From: DASQHY01 sp035602605 | Lineage (GTDB): Bacteria; Acidobacteriota; Terriglobia; Acidiferrales; UBA7541 | Assembly (NCBI GenBank): GCA_035602605.1 | Contig: DATNLZ010000088.1 | Location: 1 to 64,000 of the forward strand | DNA: 64,000 nt | Reading direction: 5' to 3' | Part shown: piece after piece, positions 18,461 through 26,745 of the stretch | Numbering within the stretch: position 1 is the stretch's first letter | Layout of the letters: every line of letters starts with the position of its first letter | Notes under the pieces: model-generated | What the model was told of the DNA's origin: nothing | What the model saw: only the letters and a program-made list of their open reading frames with translations | The model's database searches: none | Position numbers and translations under genes: made by a program

Positions 18461-18907
18461 TTAGGCTTCTTTTTCGACGACCACTTTGACGTTTGCAGAA
18501 ATTTCCTGATACAGCTTCACCGCAACCTGAAATTCACCGATAAGCTTGATGGGCTCGGCCAGCTGAACTTGTCGCTTATCGACTTTGTAACCCTGCGTGG
18601 CGATCGATTCGGCGATGTCGGCAGTTGTAACCGAGCCGAATAGCTGATCGTTTTCGCCGGCCTTGCGTGCCAAGCGTACGGTCACGGAATTCAGGGCATC
18701 GGCCTGCTTCTGCGCGGCGTCACGCTCGGTAGCGGTGCGCTTGGCAAGCACGGTTTTTAGCTTTTCGAGATGCTTGCGATTGGAAGAGGTGGCTTCAATG
18801 GCTAGCTTGCGCGGCAACAAGTAATTGCGTGCGTAACCCGCCGCGACCTCGAGAACTTGCCCTCGGGTGCCGAGCTTTTCGACATCTTCTTGCAAAATAA
18901 CCTGCAT
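18461..18907 (-). CDS. rplI: 50S ribosomal protein bL9
   Basis: Ribosomal protein of 148 residues. The N-terminal domain MQVILQEDVEKLGTRGQVLE and VAAGYARNYLLPRKLAIEAT is diagnostic. A long connecting helix (residues 42-75) and a C-terminal rRNA-binding domain follow. It is the third gene of the rpsF-rpsR-rplI group. A ribosome-binding site AGGAGAAT lies just before the start. Confidence 0.97.
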   Translation of the reverse strand: MQVILQEDVEKLGTRGQVLEVAAGYARNYLLPRKLAIEATSSNRKHLEKLKTVLAKRTATERDAAQKQADALNSVTVRLARKAGENDQLFGSVTTADIAESIATQGYKVDKRQVQLAEPIKLIGEFQVAVKLYQEISANVKVVVEKEA

Positions 18908-19023
18908 GGGTCATTCTCCTAATTTCACGATTTCGAACCTTATTTTGCGGACACCAATAAGGGCATCCAATTCGCGCATCCGCGGCCGCGGATCGCTGGC
19001 TCCCCAAAAACCTGCAAACTAGT

Positions 19024-19374
19024 TCAGCGCGCCGTCGCGAAAGGTAGAAGCGCTATGTTGCGAGCGCGCTTGATGGCCTCGCCCAACCAACGCTGGTGAC
19101 GCGAGCAGGTTCCCGTCATGCGCCGCGGGAGAATCTTGCCGCGGTCCTGGATGAACGGCTGGAGCATCTCGACGCGCTTGTAATCTATAAAATCGATTCG
19201 CTCAACGCAAAACCGGCACACTTTTTTCTTGCGGAAAAACTGGCGCTTCCCTTTTCGTGCAGGTCCGCCTCCTGGACCGCCCCCTTGACCGCCCCCTTGA
19301 CCGCCTCCGCCTTCGCGGCGAGGCCCGGAACCAGAGTACGATCCGCCGGAATGTGATCTGTGTTCGTCAGGCAT
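19024..19374 (-). CDS. rpsR: 30S ribosomal protein bS18 with glycine-rich N-terminal extension
   Basis: The bS18 core occupies residues 45-116 with CRFCVERIDFIDYKRVEML, GKILPRRMTGTCSRHQRW and the ending RARNIALLPFATAR. A zinc-binding-type Cys set (CRFC) is retained. The first 45 residues are an extension rich in Gly, Gln and Arg, encoded by near-perfect short tandem repeats around 19268-19315. Typical bS18 is about 75 residues; the extension is probably disordered. It lies between rplI and rpsF. Confidence 0.95.
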   Translation of the reverse strand: MPDEHRSHSGGSYSGSGPRREGGGGQGGGQGGGPGGGPARKGKRQFFRKKKVCRFCVERIDFIDYKRVEMLQPFIQDRGKILPRRMTGTCSRHQRWLGEAIKRARNIALLPFATAR

Positions 19375-19461
19375 GTTTTATTCCTCTCTCCCCAAACGTT
19401 CTGTAGTCGTGCGACACGAGCGAAAACCCCAGCCGCCGATGAAATCGAAGTACCTTACAAA

Positions 19462-19920
19462 CTAGCTCGCTGCCGGAGCGGCCTCGCCACCGCCGGCGAC
19501 GGAGGGAGCGGCAGGTGCAGCCGGAGCGGCGCTCGGACCGCTACCTCCGGCAGGCACCGGCTTGCGCGGGCGCTTGGCGGCTTTGCGTTCGCGCTTGCGA
19601 GCGAACTTTTGCTGCCGCTTCAGGTCTTCGTCGAGCCGAATCGTCAAGTACTTGATGACCGGGTCGGAAACCTTCAGGCGGCGCTCGAGTTCGTGAATTA
19701 GTTCACCCTGCGAGCTTCGAATCTGCAAATAAACGTAAGAACCTTCGCGGTGCTTAGCCACGCGATAGGCCATTTTCTTGGTGCCCCACTTTTCTGTCTT
19801 TTCAACCTTGGCGCCTTTCTCGGCGCAGGCATGCTCAAGAGTCGTGGTGATCTTGGCAACTTCTTCTTCTGGCGTGGTGGGGCGACAGATAAAAATCAAA
19901 TCGTATAAGCGTTCTTCCAT
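19462..19920 (-). CDS. rpsF: 30S ribosomal protein bS6
   Basis: Partner of bS18 on the platform of the small subunit. The ferredoxin-like core includes RLYDLIFICRPTTPEEEV, WGTKKMAYRVAKHREGSYVY and DPVIKYLTIRLDED. The C-terminal tail of about 50 residues is basic, then Ala/Pro/Gly-rich (AAPAAPAAPS), longer than in E. coli. First gene of the rpsF-rpsR-rplI-dnaB group. Confidence 0.95.
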   Translation of the reverse strand: MEERLYDLIFICRPTTPEEEVAKITTTLEHACAEKGAKVEKTEKWGTKKMAYRVAKHREGSYVYLQIRSSQGELIHELERRLKVSDPVIKYLTIRLDEDLKRQQKFARKRERKAAKRPRKPVPAGGSGPSAAPAAPAAPSVAGGGEAAPAAS

Positions 19921-20042
19921 GTTTCCTCGTTTCCAGATCTTTCGTTCTACGTACGTTTTTTTCTTGTTTTCTTTTCGTAATGCTTAGCCCGTTTTGCTGG
20001 CGCTTAGGACCTGCCTTGGATCAACCTTGAACAATCCTGCAT

Positions 20043-20654
20043 TCAACTCTTTTGCTCGACACCTTCACCTGGTGGAGGAACGCGTTTGTTAAAACGATTC
20101 ATCGCGCGCGCCAGACCATCGCTGAGGATCACGTCGACAGCCTCTGCTGCTTGGTCCACCATTTCTGCCGCAACTTCCAGCTGCGCCTTGCGCATCGGCG
20201 CGAGCACGTAGCCTGCGAGGTCTTCCACCGGATGATCCGGTTGAACCCCCAATCGGATGCGGGCAAATTCATGCGTGCCGAGCGCCCCGATGATGGATTT
20301 CACGCCGTTGTGCCCGCCGGCGCTGCCGCGTTCGCGAATGCGCAACATGCCCCACGGCAGTGCGGCTTCGTCATAGACGACAATCAACCCAGCGGGATCA
20401 GCCTCGAGGTCGACCTCGAACCGTTCCATTAACTCGCGCACCGAAAGACCGCTAAGATTCATGCTCGTCTGCGGTTTAGCGAGCAATACCTCTTTGCCTG
20501 CGAGCTGCCCTCGTCCAATGTACGCCTTAGCTTGCGGGCGATCGATGGCGATGCCGGCCTTCTCGGCGAGCTTATCGATTACAAAAAATCCCAAATTGTG
20601 CGGCGTCCAGGCATATTTCGGACCGGGATTGCCAAGCCCAACGATGAGCCGCAT
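20043..20654 (-). CDS. pth: Peptidyl-tRNA hydrolase
   Basis: Frees tRNA from prematurely released peptidyl-tRNA. Signatures are GLGNPGPKYAWTPHNLGFFV, KPQTSMNLSG and GSAGGHNGVKSIIGALGT. The catalytic His is in TPHNLG; the Asp is in VYDEAALP, where VHDDLDLP is usual. Length 203 residues. It follows rplY, a pairing (ctc-pth) widespread in bacteria. Confidence 0.95.
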   Translation of the reverse strand: MRLIVGLGNPGPKYAWTPHNLGFFVIDKLAEKAGIAIDRPQAKAYIGRGQLAGKEVLLAKPQTSMNLSGLSVRELMERFEVDLEADPAGLIVVYDEAALPWGMLRIRERGSAGGHNGVKSIIGALGTHEFARIRLGVQPDHPVEDLAGYVLAPMRKAQLEVAAEMVDQAAEAVDVILSDGLARAMNRFNKRVPPPGEGVEQKS

Positions 20655-20784
20655 CAGCTACACCGTCCCGCCCGCGAGCCAGCTTCGATCACCAGCCCGC
20701 AGCGAGGTTTCGCAACTCCACGCGCTGTTAGACTGCGAGGCCACGCCCTTCCTTTTCGGCACCGTGCGCGCCACACAAGCCGCG

Positions 20785-21498
20785 CTACTTCTTCTTCTCC
20801 TTCTCCTTGGGCTTTTCCTCGGCTGGAGCCGCTGCTTCCGCGCCTTCCTCGGTTTCCTTTTTGCCCTTCTTGATAAGCTCCGGTTCGGCAGGCACAGCTT
20901 CGGTCGCCGCAACAACTTCCGCTGGCTTTTCTTCCTCGGCGCGCAGGGCCACAACGTGAGCAATCACCCGCGCCGGATCGGTCACCAGCTTCACTTTTTC
21001 CGAATCCATCGGCAGATCCGCCGCGCGGAGATGATTGCCGATCATCAATTCCGTGACGTCTACGCGAAACTCGGTCGGAATTTCTGTTGGCAAGCACTCG
21101 ACTTCAACTTCGCGCGTCACCATTTCGAAGATACCCCCTTGCAGCTTGACTCCCTGCGGCTCTCCGAAGGTGTGCACGGGCACCTTGACGCGCATACGCA
21201 CATCCATGGCGATGCGCAGCAAATCCACGTGCAAGAGCGAGCCCTTTACGGGGTCAACCTGCCAATCCTTCAAGATGGCTGACTGCTGTTGATTGCCTAG
21301 CTGGACCTTAAAGATTGTATTGTGTCCAGAGGCCGAGCGCAGAATACCGGCCACTTGCTTGGCGTTGACGGCCAGTGTGACGGGCTCGGTATTCCCGCCA
21401 TAGAGCACCGCCGGTAGTTGGCCGGCCACGCGCATGCGGCGGGCAGCATTTTTGCCGCGGTCTTCGCGCGGCGTCGCTTCGACAATGATTTGCTCCAT
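20785..21498 (-). CDS. rplY: 50S ribosomal protein bL25/general stress protein Ctc
   Basis: Binds 5S rRNA. The N-terminal bL25 domain (residues 1-95) begins IIVEATPREDRGKNAARRMR with the LPAVLYGG loop. The Ctc-type C-terminal beta domain (100-190) follows with GVKLQGGIFEMVTREVEVEC. A 45-residue Lys/Glu/Ala-rich tail ends in KEKEKKK. Length is 237 residues. It sits between prs and pth, the conserved prs-ctc-pth order. Confidence 0.95.
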   Translation of the reverse strand: MEQIIVEATPREDRGKNAARRMRVAGQLPAVLYGGNTEPVTLAVNAKQVAGILRSASGHNTIFKVQLGNQQQSAILKDWQVDPVKGSLLHVDLLRIAMDVRMRVKVPVHTFGEPQGVKLQGGIFEMVTREVEVECLPTEIPTEFRVDVTELMIGNHLRAADLPMDSEKVKLVTDPARVIAHVVALRAEEEKPAEVVAATEAVPAEPELIKKGKKETEEGAEAAAPAEEKPKEKEKKK

Positions 21499-21525
21499 AC
21501 GTCCTTCCTTGCAGCTTTTATAGTC

Positions 21526-22470
21526 CTAAGTAAAAAGCTCGCTGATCGAAGTCTCCTCATGAATCGAGCGAATCCCGCGAGCCAGCAAATCGGCCACACT
21601 CAGCACCTTGATCTTTGCAACCTTTTTTGCCGCATCGCACAGGGGGACCGAGTCGGTTACCAGAACTTCAGTAATCGGCGATTCGCGGATACGCGCAACC
21701 GCGGGCCCCGAAAGTACCGGATGCGTGCATGCGGCAAACACTTCGGTCGCCCCTTCTTTCAAAAGAGCCTCGGCAGTTTTGACCAGCGTCCCTGCCGTAT
21801 CGATAATATCGTCGATGATTAACGTGGTCTGACCGCGCACATCGCCGATCAGATGCATCACTTCGCTGACGTCCACGTCCACGCGGCGTTTGTCCACGAT
21901 CGCCAGCGGTGCATCCATCTTTTTCGCGAAAAAACGCGCGCGCTCCACCCCGCCCGCGTCCGGCGACACAATGGTGACATTCTTGAGCTTCTTGAGTTTG
22001 AAATATTCGACCAGCACCGGCGAACCATATAGATGATCTACCGGAACCGTGAAGTAACCCTGAATCTGCGGAGCGTGCAGGTCGAGAGTCAATGCCCGAT
22101 TGGCCCCGGCCGTTTCGAGCAAATCCGCAACCAGCTTCGCGGAAATTGGAACGCGCGGCTTATCTTTGCGGTCTTGGCGCGCGTAGCAATAATACGGAAC
22201 AACCGCGGTGATGCGCCAAGCCGAGGCACGCTTAAAAGCATCAATCATCATCAGCAGTTCCATCAGGTGGAAATCCACCGGATGGCTGCATGGCTGTACC
22301 ACAAAAACATCGGCCCCGCGAACATTCTCGAGAATCTGAAAATAAATCTCACCGTCGCTGAATTTTCCCAGGGCTGCCTGACCCACCTGCGCGCCTAGAA
22401 AGCGGCAAATGTCCGTCGCAAGCGACGGGTTTGCCGATCCGCTGAAGATCTTGAATTTTTCGTCAATCAC
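21526..22470 (-). CDS. prs: Ribose-phosphate pyrophosphokinase
   Basis: Makes PRPP from ribose 5-phosphate and ATP for nucleotide, His and Trp synthesis. Class I motifs are FSGSANPSLATDI, VQPCSHPVDFHLMELLM, YYCYARQDRKDK and the PRPP-binding loop LIIDDIIDTAGTL. Length is 314 residues. The start is a GTG. It follows ispE by 43 bases; many Acidobacteriota and Firmicutes have ispE-prs-ctc-pth in this order. Confidence 0.97.
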   Translation of the reverse strand: MIDEKFKIFSGSANPSLATDICRFLGAQVGQAALGKFSDGEIYFQILENVRGADVFVVQPCSHPVDFHLMELLMMIDAFKRASAWRITAVVPYYCYARQDRKDKPRVPISAKLVADLLETAGANRALTLDLHAPQIQGYFTVPVDHLYGSPVLVEYFKLKKLKNVTIVSPDAGGVERARFFAKKMDAPLAIVDKRRVDVDVSEVMHLIGDVRGQTTLIIDDIIDTAGTLVKTAEALLKEGATEVFAACTHPVLSGPAVARIRESPITEVLVTDSVPLCDAAKKVAKIKVLSVADLLARGIRSIHEETSISELFT

Positions 22471-22513
22471 GGAACGTGTTCATGCTACAGATTCTTGATG
22501 CTTGCCGTGCGAA

Positions 22514-23419
22514 TCAGCCACGCAAACCCATGGCGCGACGATACCTCTCCCGGGAGAGAGTTTCGCAAACAAAGGTCTGGTCCTTGGGGAACCATTGCGC
22601 AGCTCGGCGCGCATGCACTGGGTTACGGAAGATTCCAAACACCGCCGAACCGCTACCCGCCAGCGCAGCTTCTGCAGCTCCTCGCCGTAGCAACGTCCGC
22701 TTGATTGCCCCCAAGCGGGGATACCGCTCGAAAACAGCCGCCTCGAAATCGTTCGAAAGGCCGCTTTCCTGCGGGCTCCAGCACAGAGCGCAGAACCTCC
22801 AAAGTTTAGAGGGACTACGTAGCTTTGTCAATCGTTTGCTCATCCAGCGGAAGGCATCGTCAGTAGGAACCGTGATATTCCGCGGTGACACGACCAGCAG
22901 CGTTTGCAACGCGATGTCCGGGAGCGGATAAACTTCATCGCCGCGGCTCACTCCCAAAGCGCGCCCACCAAACAAAAAAAATGGCACGTCCGCCCCGAGG
23001 GTCGCGGCAATTTCCATCAGGCGCGCCGTTGGAATATCGCGACCGATTTCACGTCCAAGGAACCGCGCGTACCCTGTGAGCGCCGCCGCCGCGTCGCTCG
23101 AGCCCCCTCCGAGACCCCGGCCCGCGGGGATTCGCTTCTTGAGATCAATGTGAACTCCCGAACGGATTTTTTGGTCGCGACGCAGCGCCGCGACCGCCCG
23201 GTACACCAGGTTGCGCTCCACCGGCTCGCGCGCGAGAACTGCATTTCCTTGAATCACCAATTTAATGGCTGGCTCTCTTGCTGGAAGAAACCGGAGAGTG
23301 TCGTGAAGCGATATAGTCTGGAAGATCGTACGAAGCTCGTGATACCCGTCGGGCCGTCGCCCAAGGATGTCGAGACACAAATTGATCTTGGCGAATGCCG
23401 GCAGGCGAATCGCGCGCAT
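22514..23419 (-). CDS. ispE: 4-diphosphocytidyl-2-C-methyl-D-erythritol kinase
   Basis: GHMP-family kinase of the MEP isoprenoid pathway. The N-terminus AFAKINLCLDILGRRPDGYH holds the catalytic Lys. The ATP loop is PAGRGLGGGSSDAAAALTG, and the C-terminal GHMP motif is AALAGSGSAVFGIF. Length is 301 residues. It starts ten bases after the TPR gene and continues into prs, so the genes form one leftward unit. Confidence 0.96.
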   Translation of the reverse strand: MRAIRLPAFAKINLCLDILGRRPDGYHELRTIFQTISLHDTLRFLPAREPAIKLVIQGNAVLAREPVERNLVYRAVAALRRDQKIRSGVHIDLKKRIPAGRGLGGGSSDAAAALTGYARFLGREIGRDIPTARLMEIAATLGADVPFFLFGGRALGVSRGDEVYPLPDIALQTLLVVSPRNITVPTDDAFRWMSKRLTKLRSPSKLWRFCALCWSPQESGLSNDFEAAVFERYPRLGAIKRTLLRRGAAEAALAGSGSAVFGIFRNPVHARRAAQWFPKDQTFVCETLSRERYRRAMGLRG

Positions 23420-23428
23420 CCCTGGATT

Positions 23429-25537
23429 CTACTGCGGCTTGGCCGGAGCGCCCTCGGTCTTCTTTTGGGCCAACTGGCGCTTGACGGTGGTTAGTTTTTT
23501 CTCGAGCTCGGCTAGTTTATCAGCTTCGGTCTCGCTGGGGAGCGCATGACGCCATTCCGCAAGGGATTTTTCCCATTCCGCAGCTGCTAACCCGGCTCGC
23601 CCGCTTTTGAAGTAGACATCACCCAAATGCGAATGAATGGTCGCGTCATGGCTATTGCGCGAAATGGCTTTGCGCAACATTTCCTCGGCCTCGGGCAGGC
23701 GATTCTGTTTGTAGAGCACCCAGCCCATGCTGTCGAGAAACGCTCCGTTATGAGGTTCTTCAGCAAGGGCGCGCTTGATGAGCGCGTGAGCCTCATCCAG
23801 CCGGATGCCGAGATCGCCGAGCATATATCCGTAATAATTCAAAACTTCAGCGTTGCGCGGATTGATTTCGAGCACGCGGCGGAATTGCTCTTCAGCGCGA
23901 TCAAACATCTTCTGACGTTCGAAAATCGCGCCGAGTATGAGCCAAACCATTTCTTTGTCGGCTGGGCGCCCCGGCAGCTTTTCGGCAATGCGCGCCGCAG
24001 TCTCGGCCTCGGCGTAGCGGCCGCCGCGCTGGTACACCTGAGCAATATCAAGTTGAATTTCGCGGTCGGCCTCGGTACCAGTCAGCATTTCCCGGAGCAT
24101 TCGCGCAGCTTCGTCAGTGTCACCCTTTTCGGCAAGCAGCAACGCATATCTGACCCGGATAGAGTGGTCTCGCGGATAAAGTTCCAGCGCCTTGCGCGCC
24201 GATTCCAACGCATGCGGCACATCTTTGGCGGTTTGATACGTTTCGATGATCTCCACACGGGCGCGCCTGTCTTCATCCTCCCCAAGCTTCAGCATTTCTT
24301 GAAAGGTGTTGAGGGCAGCTGGATATCGTTCCACCTCGCGATAGAGCCGACCCAATTGCTGGTACAAAATGGCCAGCGTGCGGCGGCTTGACGGTGTCAG
24401 TGTGACCTGAGTCTTGACGCTCGCTGCGGCGTCTGACAGGACGCGGATAGCGTCCTCATACCGCCCTTGTGATTGGTACAGCATCGCTTCGTTGTAAATT
24501 ACTTCCGGGCTGCCCGGGGAATGCTGCCGCGCGATCAGCAAATTTTTCTCGGCCAAATCAAGCTGATGCAGTTCTTGATAAATCTTAGCCAGGCTGAGAT
24601 AGGTCTCGGCGTCGTCCGGGTCGATTTGGGAGATTTTCTTATACTGCTCGAGCGCTTCATTATATTTTGCCTGAGCTATTAATGCCTGGCCGAGCCCCCG
24701 CCGGTGACTGGCTTCCTGGGGTTCGAGCTCCATCGCCTGGCGGAAGGCCTGCTCAGCCTTCACAGGATTTTTCATCTGTGTGTACGCGTCGCCGAGCAAA
24801 TCGAACAGTCCCGGGGTTGGAGAACGCTTGACGATTCCCTCGAGCAAGGCAATCGCGTCGCTGGACTTCCCTTCATCGAGCAGAAGCTGCGTGAGTTGCT
24901 CGATCCCGGCTTCATTCTCGGGGTCGCGCTGCAGCAACGCGCGTAGGGCCCGTTTGGCCTTCTCGCGGTCATTCTGCAAGCGGTACAGCTTGGCCAGCCA
25001 GAGCGCCGCCTCGGTATCGCTGGGATCGATGCGCAGGATTTCGTTGTACTGCTCGAGAGCCTTGACCACCGAGTCCGATTGTCCCGAGACGCTGCTCAAG
25101 TCGCCAAGCGTGCGCACATAAATGCGCGCCAGAAGACGCCGCGTCGGCAAGTCGTTCGGATCGCGCTTCAAAATTTGCTGGGCTTCGGTTACCGCGTCCC
25201 GGATACGCTGGGTTTTTAAATAAATTTCCGCGAGGCGCTCGCCGATAACCGGGGACTTAGGGTCCAAAGCGTAAGCTGTCTTGTAAAACTCGATGGCCTG
25301 AATCGCGTACTCACTGCGACCCGTTGATTGGTACATCTCCTCGGAAATATGGCCCATCGTCAGGTTATAGTAGGCCTCGGAACGAGCTTTGGCATCGAGC
25401 GGCGGAGCCTGCTGCGCGCTCCCGGCCTCCGATGGGTGATGCTGCTGGTCAGTGGTTGGGGCCTGCTGGCGAGCTTCGCCCCGTACCGTTGTCACCAGGA
25501 GAAAGAACAGTGCAAGCAGCTTCACAGACCCCTTCAT
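23429..25537 (-). CDS. Large exported TPR-repeat protein
   Basis: A 702-residue protein with signal peptide (KGSVKLLALFFLLVTTVRG) followed by about a dozen tetratricopeptide repeats, recognisable as YNLTMGHISEEMYQ, ALEQYNEILRIDPSDTEAAL, AEQAFRQAMELEPQEASHR, AEEQFRRVLEINPRNAEVL and others. TPRs mediate protein contacts; the protein is probably periplasmic or surface-associated. ATG 25537 is chosen because the signal begins there; the frame stays open 18 residues further upstream. A short coiled-coil tail (KLAELEKKLTTVKRQLAQK) ends it. It is just upstream of ispE. Confidence 0.85.
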   Translation of the reverse strand: MKGSVKLLALFFLLVTTVRGEARQQAPTTDQQHHPSEAGSAQQAPPLDAKARSEAYYNLTMGHISEEMYQSTGRSEYAIQAIEFYKTAYALDPKSPVIGERLAEIYLKTQRIRDAVTEAQQILKRDPNDLPTRRLLARIYVRTLGDLSSVSGQSDSVVKALEQYNEILRIDPSDTEAALWLAKLYRLQNDREKAKRALRALLQRDPENEAGIEQLTQLLLDEGKSSDAIALLEGIVKRSPTPGLFDLLGDAYTQMKNPVKAEQAFRQAMELEPQEASHRRGLGQALIAQAKYNEALEQYKKISQIDPDDAETYLSLAKIYQELHQLDLAEKNLLIARQHSPGSPEVIYNEAMLYQSQGRYEDAIRVLSDAAASVKTQVTLTPSSRRTLAILYQQLGRLYREVERYPAALNTFQEMLKLGEDEDRRARVEIIETYQTAKDVPHALESARKALELYPRDHSIRVRYALLLAEKGDTDEAARMLREMLTGTEADREIQLDIAQVYQRGGRYAEAETAARIAEKLPGRPADKEMVWLILGAIFERQKMFDRAEEQFRRVLEINPRNAEVLNYYGYMLGDLGIRLDEAHALIKRALAEEPHNGAFLDSMGWVLYKQNRLPEAEEMLRKAISRNSHDATIHSHLGDVYFKSGRAGLAAAEWEKSLAEWRHALPSETEADKLAELEKKLTTVKRQLAQKKTEGAPAKPQ

Positions 25538-25722
25538 GGCAACCTCGAAAACAATCATTATCCTATACGCCCGTGCACCGGTCAAAACCAAAGCCCGGAC
25601 CAGTTTCTAAGCAACGGAACGCTACGATTTGGATGCGGGCGATCGACTACTGGTTAGGCGGGTTTTAGCGGCGAGCGAAGGTCTTGCGGATTGGCGGGCT
25701 TGAAAGCAATAAATCCATGGCC

Positions 25723-26664
25723 TCACGGCCAGTGTTTTTTGCGAACACTGTGCGAAACAGCGATGCGCGCAGCCAGCCGCGCATTATCGATAAGCAACGC
25801 GATGTTCGCCCTCATCGTGCCGCCCCCGCTTCGCCTGGCTAGCTCTTGCAGAAGGTGGGGCGTCATGTCTTTGCCGCGAACACCCTGCCTTTCTGCTGAG
25901 TCCAGTGCCTCCGCAATCCAAGTCTCCACGTCCGCTCGGGGAATCGCCACCTCCAGTGCAGCCGGATTGGCAATCACAATTCCCGCGCTCATCCCCTGCC
26001 CGGCTTCTCCTAATTCCCACTGGATTCCCATCAGACGAGCGGCCTCGAAAGCCGAGTCCACGCGGTAGGGGAGCGGCAATCCGCTGTCTCGTGAAAAGAA
26101 TGCCGGAAACTCGTCGGTACCATACCCTACGACAGGGACCCCCAGAGTTTCGAGAACCTCGAGCGTGCGCGGCAAATCCAGCATCGATTTGACGCCGGAA
26201 CAAATGATGGCCACCGGGGTACGCGCTAGTTCGGTAAGGTCGCCCGAAATGTCGAGATTTTTTTCAAGATTGCGGTGGACGCCGCCGATGCCGCCTGTCG
26301 CCACCACGCGAATCCCCGCAAGCGCCGCAATAAAAATCGTAGCAGCGACTGTGGTGGCACCAGGCTTGCCGGAAAACAGCACTGGTGACAGATCGCCGCG
26401 GCTTACTTTCGCGACATCGGTCCTGGTGGCAAGAACCGCAATTTGCGCCGAGCTAAGACCCACCACCATACTGCCATCGAGCACCCCTATCGCCGCAGGT
26501 ACGGCGCCCTCTTCACGTATCGCAGCCAGCATCGCGCCGGCAGTTTCGATATTCTGCGGAGCAGGTAAACCTTGCGCGAACACCGATGATTCCAGACCGA
26601 CAACCGGCCCGCCAGCAGCCAGCTTGGCGGCCACTTCTTCATGTACCGATAACAATGTTTCCAA
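25723..26664 (-). CDS. psuG: Pseudouridine-5'-phosphate glycosidase
   Basis: Cleaves pseudouridine 5'-phosphate to ribose 5-phosphate and uracil. Family signatures are VGLESSVFAQGLPAPQN, GVLDGSMVVGL, KVSRGDLSPVLFSGKPGATT, ATGGIGGVHR and YGTDEFPAFFSRDSGLP. Length is 313 residues. Start is TTG 26664 with GGAG six bases upstream. The usual kinase partner psuK is absent from the neighbourhood, so complete pseudouridine degradation cannot be claimed from this window. Confidence 0.93.
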   Translation of the reverse strand: METLLSVHEEVAAKLAAGGPVVGLESSVFAQGLPAPQNIETAGAMLAAIREEGAVPAAIGVLDGSMVVGLSSAQIAVLATRTDVAKVSRGDLSPVLFSGKPGATTVAATIFIAALAGIRVVATGGIGGVHRNLEKNLDISGDLTELARTPVAIICSGVKSMLDLPRTLEVLETLGVPVVGYGTDEFPAFFSRDSGLPLPYRVDSAFEAARLMGIQWELGEAGQGMSAGIVIANPAALEVAIPRADVETWIAEALDSAERQGVRGKDMTPHLLQELARRSGGGTMRANIALLIDNARLAARIAVSHSVRKKHWP

Positions 26665-26745
26665 TTTCTTCTCCGCGTAAAACGTCTGCCGCAGCCGCGT
26701 GGTGCAGGCGCTGGACCCTGTTAGTGATCGCGAGCGTAGGAGGGC

